NCBI GenBank assembly: GCA_022707945.1
Contig: JAKIZQ010000063.1
Location: 1 to 6,368, forward strand
Length of the DNA: 6,368 bases
Source of the DNA: Bdellovibrionales bacterium
GTDB taxonomy: Bacteria; Bdellovibrionota; JAFGOL01
Reading direction: 5' to 3'
Positions 1 to 5,664 of the stretch are shown piece by piece. Both the position numbers and the translations under genes were made by a program. Below the pieces are notes generated by a model, which had not been told where the DNA came from, made no database searches, and saw nothing but the letters and a program-made list of their open reading frames with translations. How positions within the stretch are numbered: position 1 is the stretch's first letter; each line of letters opens with the position of its first letter.

Positions 1-246
1 TCCACTTGGATCGCCAACAAGACCAGTTCCTCCACCAAGCACTATTATTGGTCTAAGTCCAAAACCAGAAAGACGAGAAACAGTCATTAAGGCAAACATA
101 CTACCAAGGTGAAGACTGTCTGCGGTAGGGTCAAAACCAATATAAAAACTTTTTCCATTTGGTTTTTCCAAAAGCTCTGCTACTGCCTTATGGTCACTGG
201 TTTGATATACAAAACCACGGTCCTTTAGTTCATCAAAACGGCTCAT
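1..246 (-). CDS. tyrS: Tyrosyl-tRNA synthetase, N-terminal 82 residues (runs off the left edge)
   Basis: This cytoplasmic class I aminoacyl-tRNA synthetase charges tRNA-Tyr with tyrosine using ATP. Only the first 82 residues are in the window and the frame is open to the edge. The start of the Rossmann catalytic core is visible. YIGFDPTADSLHLGS (about residues 35-49) contains the class I HIGH-type signature as HLGS, and GGGTGLVGDPSG (71-82) is the conserved glycine-rich segment that follows. The KMSKS loop and the C-terminal RNA-binding domain lie outside. The ATG start is set by a GGAGAG Shine-Dalgarno sequence 6 nt upstream, and the N-terminus (MSRFDELKDRGF) has the usual length. It is transcribed away from the tRNA-Leu gene. 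The identification is firm; only the full length is unseen. Confidence 0.96.
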   Translation of the reverse strand, partial: MSRFDELKDRGFVYQTSDHKAVAELLEKPNGKSFYIGFDPTADSLHLGSMFALMTVSRLSGFGLRPIIVLGGGTGLVGDPSG

Positions 247-252
247 AAAATT

Positions 253-258
253 CTCTCC
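253..258 (-). promoter_or_regulatory. Shine-Dalgarno sequence of tyrS
   Basis: GGAGAG on the minus strand, 6 nt before the tyrS ATG. It fixes that start. It also shows that this organism uses anti-Shine-Dalgarno pairing, which makes the lack of such a site before several other genes here noticeable. Confidence 0.8.
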
Positions 259-282
259 ATAAAATTATGTTTAGTGGTATAT

Positions 283-310
283 AGTATAACCATTAACAGC
301 ACAGTAGCAA
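283..310 (-). promoter_or_regulatory. Candidate sigma-70-type promoter for tyrS
   Basis: On the minus strand, TTGCTA (305-310, 4 of 6 to the -35 consensus) lies 16 nt from TATACT (283-288, 5 of 6 to the -10 consensus). Transcription would begin near 276, giving a leader of about 30 nt that includes the Shine-Dalgarno sequence. No T-box-like leader fits in this space. The assignment rests on consensus matching by eye in AT-rich DNA. Confidence 0.45.
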
Positions 311-322
311 CTACGATTTAAA
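293..322 (+). promoter_or_regulatory. Candidate promoter for tRNA-Leu
   Basis: TTAACA (293-298, 5 of 6 to the -35 consensus) is followed after 18 nt by TTTAAA (317-322, 4 of 6 to the -10 consensus). Transcription would begin about 5 nt before the mature tRNA. The -35 box lies inside the spacer of the oppositely directed tyrS promoter candidate, so the two may interfere. The -10 match is weak and other hexamers in this AT-rich stretch could serve. Confidence 0.35.
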
Positions 323-334
323 TACTTTATTTAA

Positions 335-417
335 GCCCGGATGGTGGAATTGGCAGACACGCTAGGTTCAGGGTCTAGTGAGAAATCGTGGGGGTTCGAG
401 TCCCCCTCCGGGCACCA
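335..417 (+). tRNA. tRNA-Leu, anticodon CAG, CCA encoded
   Basis: This is a complete type II tRNA that decodes CUG leucine codons. The 7-bp acceptor stem (335-341 with 407-413) pairs perfectly. The D stem is 3 bp (344-346 with 358-360). The anticodon stem (362-366 with 374-378) closes a 7-nt loop, TTCAGGG, with CAG at 369-371. A short variable arm (379-388) can form 3 bp closed by GAAA. The T stem is five G-C pairs around TTCGAGT (395-401). The discriminator is A414, as expected for leucine tRNAs, followed by CCA at 415-417. The short T run just after it (421-426) may help end transcription, though tag begins only 55 nt further on and could be co-transcribed. Confidence 0.97.
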
Positions 418-434
418 TTCGTTTTTAATCATTA

Positions 435-463
435 TTGAAAAAGGGCAATCTAAGTGTTAAAAA
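435..463 (+). promoter_or_regulatory. Candidate extended -10 promoter for tag
   Basis: TTGAAA (435-440, 5 of 6) is separated by 17 nt from TAAAAA (458-463, 4 of 6), and the -10 hexamer is preceded by TGT, the TGn of an extended -10 element. Only 9 nt separate the hexamer from the tag ATG, so a transcript from here would have a leader of about 2-4 nt. No Shine-Dalgarno sequence precedes tag, which agrees with a leaderless or nearly leaderless message. This was matched by eye only. Confidence 0.35.
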
Positions 464-472
464 GTCCCACAT

Positions 473-1033
473 ATGAAAACCCGCTGTACATGGCCCGGCA
501 ATGACCCGTTAATGATAGCATATCACGACAAAGAATGGGGAGTACCACTCCACGATGACAGAAAGATTTTTGAGTTCATGGTGCTGGACGCATTTCAGGC
601 AGGATTAAGCTGGTCGACCATACTAAAAAGACGAGAAAATTTTAGAAAAGCGTTTGATAATTTTGACTATGATAAAATTGCCAAATACGACGCTAAAAAA
701 ATAGAAAAACTACTAAAAGACGAAGGAATAATCCGTAACAGACTAAAAGTTACCGCCACTGTCACCAACGCCATACAGTTCAAAAAAGTACAAAAGGAAT
801 TTGGGACTTTTGACAAATACATTTGGCAATTCGTCAAAGACAAACCAATAAATAACAAATGTAGGTCTATAAAAGATATAAAAGCTAGTTCAAAGGAATC
901 TGACGCCATGAGCAAAGATCTTAAGAAAAGAGGCTTTAAGTTCGTAGGCACTACTATCTGCTACGCCTTTATGCAGGCCGCCGGCATGGTAAACGATCAC
1001 ACAAAAGATTGTTTTAGACACAAAGAAGTTTAA
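473..1033 (+). CDS. tag: DNA-3-methyladenine glycosylase I
   Basis: This base-excision repair enzyme removes 3-methyladenine from alkylated DNA in the cytoplasm, leaving an abasic site. The 186-aa product matches the whole Tag family in length and order. AYHDKEWGVP (16-25), the core segment FQAGLSW (41-47), a GIIRNRLKV helix-hairpin region (85-93) and KKRGFKFVGTTICYAFMQA (151-169) are all visible. The four zinc ligands of E. coli Tag (Cys4, His17, His175, Cys179) are present one residue later as Cys5, His18, His176 and Cys180. This supports the ATG chosen despite the lack of a Shine-Dalgarno sequence. The E. coli active-site Glu38 corresponds to Asp39 here, an acidic substitution I believe also occurs in other Tag homologues. 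The gene follows tRNA-Leu by 55 nt and converges on the racemase gene. It appears intact. Confidence 0.96.
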   Translation: MKTRCTWPGNDPLMIAYHDKEWGVPLHDDRKIFEFMVLDAFQAGLSWSTILKRRENFRKAFDNFDYDKIAKYDAKKIEKLLKDEGIIRNRLKVTATVTNAIQFKKVQKEFGTFDKYIWQFVKDKPINNKCRSIKDIKASSKESDAMSKDLKKRGFKFVGTTICYAFMQAAGMVNDHTKDCFRHKEV

Positions 1034-1057
1034 AAACTAGGCTCGTTAGGAAAAGCC
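1032..1057 (-). terminator. Weak candidate terminator for the minus-strand racemase transcript
   Basis: Read on the minus strand, GGCT (1054-1057) can pair with AGCC (1040-1043), with one extra U-G pair inside, closing a loop of about 8-10 nt. This is followed by AGTTTTT (1032-1038). It lies about 40 nt past the racemase stop, and its T run overlaps the tag stop codon on the other strand. The stem is only 4-5 bp, so it is a weak intrinsic terminator at best. Confidence 0.25.
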
Positions 1058-1097
1058 AAGTACATAGCCATCCCTTTCAGCAATCTTTATTGAACGT

Positions 1098-1796
1098 TCA
1101 TGACATGCCCTTTAAGGCATAGTCTACAACAGCCTCTGCGTGTATACGTGCTGTATCAAAGATAGGGATAGAACAGTCTTCTGGCTTAATAAGCATCCAT
1201 AGCTCCGTACAGCCTAATATAACACCCTGAGCACCTTTCTTTTGTAATTCCTGTATGATCTGCTTTAACTTATTTTTAGAACTCTGTTTTGTCACACCCA
1301 CGCATAATTCTTTAAATATCATTTCATCTATTACAAGCCTCTCTTTGTCGTCTGGTATTAAGGTTTCAATATTGTAAGAGGCAAGTCGATCTTTATAAAA
1401 AGCCCCTTCCATCGTAAACTTAGTACCTAACAAAGCAACTTTATTTATCCCAGATGAGATTATTCTTTCTGCCGTTTTGTCAGCTATATGTAATAGTGGT
1501 ATTTTAATGTTGTCTTGGATATTCTTTGCAAACCGATGTGCCGTGTTCGAACATATAAGCAAAACATCTGCACCTACTAGCTCTAGATTTTTTGCAGCAC
1601 TTGTTAACATTTCGCAAACCATATGATTTTTATCTTCCCTAACAAGCTTTTCAATTTCATAGAAATCAACAGAGAACATAATTACCTTTGCAGAATGAAG
1701 CCCACCAAGTTTTTCTCTAACACGTTCGTTAATGATTCGGTAATATTCAGCAGAAGATTCCCAACTTAAGCCACCAATAAGCCCTATGGTTTTCAT
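1098..1796 (-). CDS. Aspartate/glutamate racemase family protein, YgeA-like amino acid racemase
   Basis: This is a cofactor-independent racemase of the Asp/Glu/hydantoin racemase superfamily, cytoplasmic, 232 aa, full length. It follows E. coli YgeA closely from the start: MKTIGLIGGLSWES (1-14), GGLHSAKV (31-38), SVDFYEIE (42-49), LLHIADKTAERI (101-112), VALLGTKFTME (120-130), GAQGVILGCTE (188-198) and IFDTARIHAEA (212-222). The second catalytic residue is Cys196. The first catalytic position, Cys in classical two-cysteine aspartate racemases, falls on Ser83 (SNTAH, 83-87), where YgeA has Thr. YgeA is reported to act on several amino acids, so the substrate cannot be read from the sequence. 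No Shine-Dalgarno sequence is seen. The gene lies 55 nt behind the GNAT gene. Production of D-amino acids for the cell wall is possible but inferred. Confidence 0.9.
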   Translation of the reverse strand: MKTIGLIGGLSWESSAEYYRIINERVREKLGGLHSAKVIMFSVDFYEIEKLVREDKNHMVCEMLTSAAKNLELVGADVLLICSNTAHRFAKNIQDNIKIPLLHIADKTAERIISSGINKVALLGTKFTMEGAFYKDRLASYNIETLIPDDKERLVIDEMIFKELCVGVTKQSSKNKLKQIIQELQKKGAQGVILGCTELWMLIKPEDCSIPIFDTARIHAEAVVDYALKGMS

Positions 1797-1804
1797 AGTT
1801 TATA

Positions 1805-1813
1805 AGTGTATCA
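1805..1813 (-). promoter_or_regulatory. Candidate extended -10 element before the racemase gene
   Basis: TGATACACT on the minus strand fits TGn followed by TACACT (4 of 6 to TATAAT) and ends 8 nt before the racemase ATG. No convincing -35 hexamer lies 16-18 nt upstream. Transcription from here would give an almost leaderless message, in keeping with the missing Shine-Dalgarno sequence. Read-through from the GNAT gene upstream is the simpler alternative. Confidence 0.25.
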
Positions 1814-1851
1814 AAAGTCTATGCTAAAGCCACCATAAAAAGGTTGAAAAT

Positions 1852-2301
1852 CTACTTTCGTTCTAATCTCATTACCCTTGGGTAAAAACCAAACCTTTCA
1901 TAGAGTGATAGGACCTTTTCGTTACCAAAACTAACGACTATATATATCTTAGATACGTTATTAGTATCCAGCCACGCTAGACCTCTTTCTACAAGTTTGT
2001 CCCCAAGTTTTTTGCCTCTTTGCTCATCCTCTACAAAAAGGGAGAAAACTTCTCCAACACCTTCATTATCTATAAGTGTTACACCGTAACCTATTATTCG
2101 TTTTTTTTCTTCATCTGTTACGAGATCAATTTTTAACTCTCTAGACCTTTTTAGTAGTTCTTCTTTCCATATCTCAAAAGTTCTTTTTTCATAATATTGT
2201 CTAAAATACTTAGAATTAACACAATGGTGTTGTTTAAATTTTTCCCAAAGTGGTTTTAGTTCGTCTATACGCTCTTTGTTTACTTCAAAAAAATTAGCCA
2301 T
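1852..2301 (-). CDS. GNAT family N-acetyltransferase
   Basis: This is a probable cytoplasmic acetyl-CoA-dependent N-acetyltransferase of 149 aa, the size of a single GNAT domain. An N-terminal helical stretch (about 11-60) leads into a central strand pair. GVGEVFSLFVEDEQRGKKLG (81-100) is motif A, with the acetyl-CoA pyrophosphate-binding loop as RGKKLG (95-100); the middle glycine of the usual RGxGxG is Lys98. NEKVLSLYERFGFYPR (127-142) is motif B, with Asn127 and the conserved tyrosine Tyr134. The substrate cannot be told and no resistance-type subfamily is recognised. The start lies 12 nt behind the stop of the 276-aa exported protein with no Shine-Dalgarno sequence between them, so translational coupling in one operon is likely. 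It ends in TAG. Confidence 0.88.
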   Translation of the reverse strand: MANFFEVNKERIDELKPLWEKFKQHHCVNSKYFRQYYEKRTFEIWKEELLKRSRELKIDLVTDEEKKRIIGYGVTLIDNEGVGEVFSLFVEDEQRGKKLGDKLVERGLAWLDTNNVSKIYIVVSFGNEKVLSLYERFGFYPRVMRLERK

Positions 2302-2313
2302 GTATTAATAGCT

Positions 2314-3144
2314 TTATTTTTTTATATCTTTTATTTCTATAATTACGCCAAGTTTTTTACACGCTGAATAACAGATGTCTTTTTTTACTATGGTATTGAA
2401 TTCATCAACTCTTTCTTCATAAGATGCAACAAAGTCGTTCCAATCTTCCTCAGATTGAGCCTCTTGTCTGGACAAGCCATGAGAAATTTTCTTGGATTTG
2501 CTATCTACACAAACATTATCGTGAAAACCATTTCCCCAGATGTAATCATAAGCTAAATATGAGTAAGCCCCTTGTAAATAAGGCAACATAGCTTTATAAA
2601 AATATGCTGAGTTTAACTGTTCTGATCTAAACAGTGCTTTTATCACATAGCTATTATTCCTTGATAATATATCTCTAGATTTACAAGTTCCTGTATATAC
2701 ATCTTCCTCGTGGTAATCTATAAAAGTTCCATCATCTTTTTCTAAAGTACCAGTCCATTTTTTTACATAACAAAGGTCATAAACAGAATTACCTGCTTTT
2801 ACTTTAAGGTCATACGCACAAGAATCTTCTCCCTCATAACCATAAAAAGAATCACAAATATTTCTATATTCTTCATCTATCTTTACTCCAAAAACACCTT
2901 CATATGAAAAAACATAAATATCGTGATTAGTATCATTCAACATTTGTTTGTAGCTTGTTCCCTGTTTAGATAAACGTTCACGAGAATATGTTATGTTATC
3001 GTAGCCTACAAACTCGGTCTGAAAAGGACGTTGATGCAATTCATAAAAACAGTTAACGTAATCACCGTATAACACACCGTTTTCTTCGGCTGTTAAGCCA
3101 AGACTTGAAAAAACAAAGAAAATAATAAAAAATAATTTATTCAT
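2314..3144 (-). CDS. Exported cysteine-containing protein of unknown function
   Basis: I do not recognise a family for this 276-aa protein. It begins with a clear Sec signal peptide: Lys3, a hydrophobic core (LFFIIFFVFSSLG, 4-16) and a likely signal peptidase I cleavage after LTA (Ala19). No lipobox is seen. The mature part has eight cysteines (32, 97, 109, 125, 154, 212, 258, 262), an even number compatible with disulfide bonds in the periplasm or outside the cell. It is rich in Tyr, Asp and Glu, especially at 100-155 and 183-210, and has no further membrane segment. The start is firm because AAAGGAG lies 6 nt upstream. The GNAT gene follows after 12 nt. It is probably a periplasmic or secreted protein; no enzymatic motif could be found. 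Confidence 0.82.
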   Translation of the reverse strand: MNKLFFIIFFVFSSLGLTAEENGVLYGDYVNCFYELHQRPFQTEFVGYDNITYSRERLSKQGTSYKQMLNDTNHDIYVFSYEGVFGVKIDEEYRNICDSFYGYEGEDSCAYDLKVKAGNSVYDLCYVKKWTGTLEKDDGTFIDYHEEDVYTGTCKSRDILSRNNSYVIKALFRSEQLNSAYFYKAMLPYLQGAYSYLAYDYIWGNGFHDNVCVDSKSKKISHGLSRQEAQSEEDWNDFVASYEERVDEFNTIVKKDICYSACKKLGVIIEIKDIKK

Positions 3145-3150
3145 AAAGAA

Positions 3151-3157
3151 CTCCTTT
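3151..3157 (-). promoter_or_regulatory. Strong Shine-Dalgarno sequence of the 276-aa exported protein gene
   Basis: AAAGGAG on the minus strand, 6 nt before the ATG at 3144. It is the best ribosome binding site in the window and fixes the start that gives the signal peptide. Confidence 0.85.
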
Positions 3158-3233
3158 AATTTGCTTAGCTTTTATCATAATCAAAATACAAAGTTAAGTT
3201 TTTTCTTTGAAATTATTAATTGATAAACATCAT

Positions 3234-3260
3234 TTAATTTTATGTAGTTTATAAAATTAA
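3234..3260. repeat. Perfect 10-bp AT-only inverted repeat (hairpin)
   Basis: TTAATTTTAT (3234-3243) and ATAAAATTAA (3251-3260) are exact reverse complements around a 7-nt loop. The hairpin begins 5 nt past the stop codon of the large exported protein gene. It could act as a 3'-end or transcript-stability hairpin for that gene, but it has no G-C pair and no clear U tract on the minus strand. A protein-binding site or chance in AT-rich DNA are the alternatives. Confidence 0.45.
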
Positions 3261-3265
3261 GTCTC

Positions 3266-5539
3266 TCAACGAATATTTATTGTTCCACCCTTGTTATAAG
3301 TTTTCATAAGCTCAAAACCACTTTTGAACAACTTAAGGGTCTGTGGATTATTAATATATGTTCTTTTTTGAAGTCCGTTATTTATAATGCTGTTAGAATT
3401 AAAATCTGTACCAAGGATACCAAAATTAACATAAGAATCAACTACGATATCTGAATCACTCGGAACAAGTTTAAATTTGTTTATTGAAATAGCGCCACTT
3501 AGTATTAAAAAGAATTTTATGTCTTCTGAACCAGAAACATCACCCTGCTTTACCAAAGTATATAAATAATCATATATTCCTTTCTTGCCTTTTGAACCAA
3601 ACAATAGATCTTCGTCTTTATCTTCAAGCACACATGCCTTGTTCACAAAATCTTTCATGACCAGATCTAAAAGTTCTGAAATATCAGTAGAAGCAGAACC
3701 TGTATAAGACGATAAAAGATCAAAAAATTCTGATTGATCTAAAGTTTTTTTGTCTTGTGGTAATTCCATATTTGCAAAATCGTTCATATCTATGCTTTTC
3801 TTTGTCCAGCGTACCTCAACATGTTCTCCTCTGGGATAAAATAATATCTGTTCCAGTTCAAAACCCATTTTAGAGTTATGTTTACCTAGAGGAGTTGAAT
3901 TAATCGCTTCTATTACAAGATCAGCTACCGAGTTTCCTTGATCAGTTTTTGCGTTTATAAGAATCTCATGAGTTTCTTCGTCCCCAATGGTCTCTAATTC
4001 TGATATGGTTTCATCTCCCATTTTTTGACCTAAGTATTTATAAAATTCAGAATGATTTTCCATACCCAAAATGGCTTCTACCATTCCAACCTCTTTATGC
4101 TTTATGAAAAAGTCATTATACAGGGTTTCTCCAAGATGCTGGCCTCTAAGTTCTGGCAGAGTATAAACAAGATCTATATCCACCATATGAGCTGAATACA
4201 TAGTATAAAATAGCCAAGAAAGAGGCATCCTTCTTCCGCCATTGATCTTTCCATATAAGACCATAACATCTCTGCTTGACCACCCATTGTCATTTACCAT
4301 GTCTACAGTCTCTATATTTGTAACTTTTAATTCATGTACTGGGTTTTTCCTGTATTTAATACCATACTGCATAGCAATGCTGTTCCAGACTTTTGAATCA
4401 ACTATCTTGAATAATTTATCAATATCTTTCATCTCTATATACATTATGTCATTAAGCTCTATGTTCTCGTTGTACTCTAATACATCCATCACATAATCTA
4501 CACGGACTTTTTCTAAGAATTTTGGATCATAAAGTTGTGGATTTTGTTTTCCTTGTATTAGTATTTCTTCTCTTTTGATCTGTCTTTCAAGATAGGTCCA
4601 ATTTTCTTCTTCCATTAAATCAAGGTCTTTTTGGTATTTTTCTTGTTGAGAACTATAAGCCAAAATATCATCGTCGTAGTATGATAGTAATTTGTCTATT
4701 TTCTTTAAAAGTTTTTCGTCTTTACTTGTCCTCTTTAACCCCAGTAAAGAATTTATCTGGTCCTCTTTTATCTTCTTAAGGTCTTCTGTAAAAAGATCAT
4801 GCCTACGAACAGATATCTCTATAACCTTATCAATATCCTTAGGTCCCACTACGTGTCCTATGACATAAGGGTATATGTCCACTCTTTTTATATATAAGGA
4901 TGCTAACACATCCTCTTCATAAGAAAAATTTATACAGTCTGCACCATTTGGTTTTGTAACCTCGTATGAATTCAATTTCCTTATATTATGAAAATAATGT
5001 TTTTCTAAAAGTTTGAACCATATCTCAGAAACACCCCACATTCCTTTTTTGTTTTCTGTACTATTGTAGTGCCCCAATATAAACTTGAATAGTTCTTTGT
5101 CGTCGTTAATATTTGTTAGTTCCTTTATGTAATCTATAAGCTGAAGAAAATGTCTATCATTATTAAAGCCCTCAGGATCTAACAAATAAACTACATTTTC
5201 ATCGTTGTTGCTCAATAAGTAATAAACAAATCTAAGAAATTCTTTACTCATGTCGTTAGGAAGTTTTTTTTGTGACTCTTTATCATGATCTGCAAATGGA
5301 TCAAAGTTCTTGTAGTTAGAAAAATCCATTGGATATATAAGAGACGCTTCTTCCATTATGTTCTTCAATAGTTCATTAGTATTAACGTTAGGATTAATAG
5401 TAAACTCTGCATCAATATATTTTTTGGTAGAAGTAGAAACTTTCTCTAGATCTTCCATTTTTTGCTTATCATTTTGAGCAAAAAGAGGCACACTAAAGAA
5501 AAGAATTGAGAACAAAAATATGCTTAGTGACTTTAACAT
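3266..5539 (-). CDS. Large exported protein of unknown function with a GNAT-like segment
   Basis: This 757-aa protein has no overall family that I recognise. The start at 5539 is preferred because it gives a standard signal peptide, MLKSLSIFLF then SILFFSVPLFA, with cleavage near Ala21/Gln22. An in-frame ATG at 5599 would add 20 residues in front. Neither has a Shine-Dalgarno sequence. Residues about 30-270 are mostly helical and charged, and about 270-330 are Lys/Glu-rich with possible coiled coil. Residues about 365-510 resemble a GNAT fold: MVDIDLVYTLPELRGQHLGE (452-471) looks like motif A with loop RGQHLG (465-470), and NHSEFYKYLGQKMG (495-508) like motif B with Tyr500. The C-terminal 240 residues are unassigned. 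The mature protein has only two cysteines. It lies behind a cell-wall-hydrolase-like gene. A catalytic role outside the cytoplasm, where acetyl-CoA is absent, would be unexpected. Confidence 0.78.
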   Translation of the reverse strand: MLKSLSIFLFSILFFSVPLFAQNDKQKMEDLEKVSTSTKKYIDAEFTINPNVNTNELLKNIMEEASLIYPMDFSNYKNFDPFADHDKESQKKLPNDMSKEFLRFVYYLLSNNDENVVYLLDPEGFNNDRHFLQLIDYIKELTNINDDKELFKFILGHYNSTENKKGMWGVSEIWFKLLEKHYFHNIRKLNSYEVTKPNGADCINFSYEEDVLASLYIKRVDIYPYVIGHVVGPKDIDKVIEISVRRHDLFTEDLKKIKEDQINSLLGLKRTSKDEKLLKKIDKLLSYYDDDILAYSSQQEKYQKDLDLMEEENWTYLERQIKREEILIQGKQNPQLYDPKFLEKVRVDYVMDVLEYNENIELNDIMYIEMKDIDKLFKIVDSKVWNSIAMQYGIKYRKNPVHELKVTNIETVDMVNDNGWSSRDVMVLYGKINGGRRMPLSWLFYTMYSAHMVDIDLVYTLPELRGQHLGETLYNDFFIKHKEVGMVEAILGMENHSEFYKYLGQKMGDETISELETIGDEETHEILINAKTDQGNSVADLVIEAINSTPLGKHNSKMGFELEQILFYPRGEHVEVRWTKKSIDMNDFANMELPQDKKTLDQSEFFDLLSSYTGSASTDISELLDLVMKDFVNKACVLEDKDEDLLFGSKGKKGIYDYLYTLVKQGDVSGSEDIKFFLILSGAISINKFKLVPSDSDIVVDSYVNFGILGTDFNSNSIINNGLQKRTYINNPQTLKLFKSGFELMKTYNKGGTINIR

Positions 5540-5546
5540 CAATAAT

Positions 5547-5576
5547 AATATATGCAAATCCAATGCCTTATTGCAA
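5547..5576 (-). promoter_or_regulatory. Candidate promoter for the large exported protein gene
   Basis: On the minus strand, TTGCAA (5571-5576, 4 of 6 to the -35 consensus) lies 18 nt before TATATT (5547-5552, 5 of 6 to the -10 consensus). The -10 hexamer ends 7 nt before the ATG at 5539, so a transcript would start at or next to that codon. If used, it excludes the longer start at 5599. The -35 box is the centre of a 12-bp palindrome. Confidence 0.3.
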
Positions 5577-5579
5577 TAA
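5568..5579. repeat. Perfect 12-bp palindrome TTATTGCAATAA
   Basis: The sequence equals its own reverse complement. It lies 29 nt upstream of the preferred start of the large exported protein gene and overlaps its -35 candidate, a position where a dimeric repressor could act. If translation starts at 5599 it is simply part of the coding sequence. No second copy was noticed in the window. Confidence 0.3.
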
Positions 5580-5664
5580 ACCAAACTATCCGTTTTCATA
5601 GGCTTTTTATTTAGCCAACAACAGCATTATCAATAAAATTGTATAATAAAATGTTCTTCTGTCT

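Larger units (their letters stand above)
3145..3265 (-). other. Intergenic region between the two exported-protein genes
   Basis: This 121-bp, very AT-rich gap holds the Shine-Dalgarno sequence of the 276-aa gene and a -10-like TATGAT (about 3170-3175, minus strand) without a good -35 partner. It also contains a short CAAAG/CTTTG inverted repeat (3189-3193 and 3205-3209) and a longer AT-only hairpin listed separately. It has room for an independent promoter, so the 276-aa and GNAT genes may form their own transcription unit. Confidence 0.4.

Noticed and set aside
335..417. Integration site of a mobile element at tRNA-Leu
   Set aside because: tRNA-Leu genes are common attachment sites, but no repeat of the tRNA 3' end, integrase or phage gene is seen in the window.
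667..951. 94-aa open frame on the minus strand
   Set aside because: It lies wholly within tag on the opposite strand, and tag is identified beyond doubt.
4242..4496. 84-aa open frame on the plus strand
   Set aside because: It is an antisense shadow inside the large exported protein gene. It has no ribosome binding site, and its hydrophobic look comes from reading AT-rich helical coding sequence backwards.
5540..5599. N-terminal extension of 20 residues from the ATG at 5599 for the large exported protein
   Set aside because: It would put a charged and mixed stretch before an otherwise standard signal peptide, and it has no ribosome binding site. Not excluded, but the ATG at 5539 is more plausible.
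5601..5616. GGCT/AGCC hairpin between the lytic-transglycosylase-like gene and the next gene
   Set aside because: It has only 4 base pairs around an 8-nt loop and no T tract after it on the minus strand; it is too weak to call a terminator.
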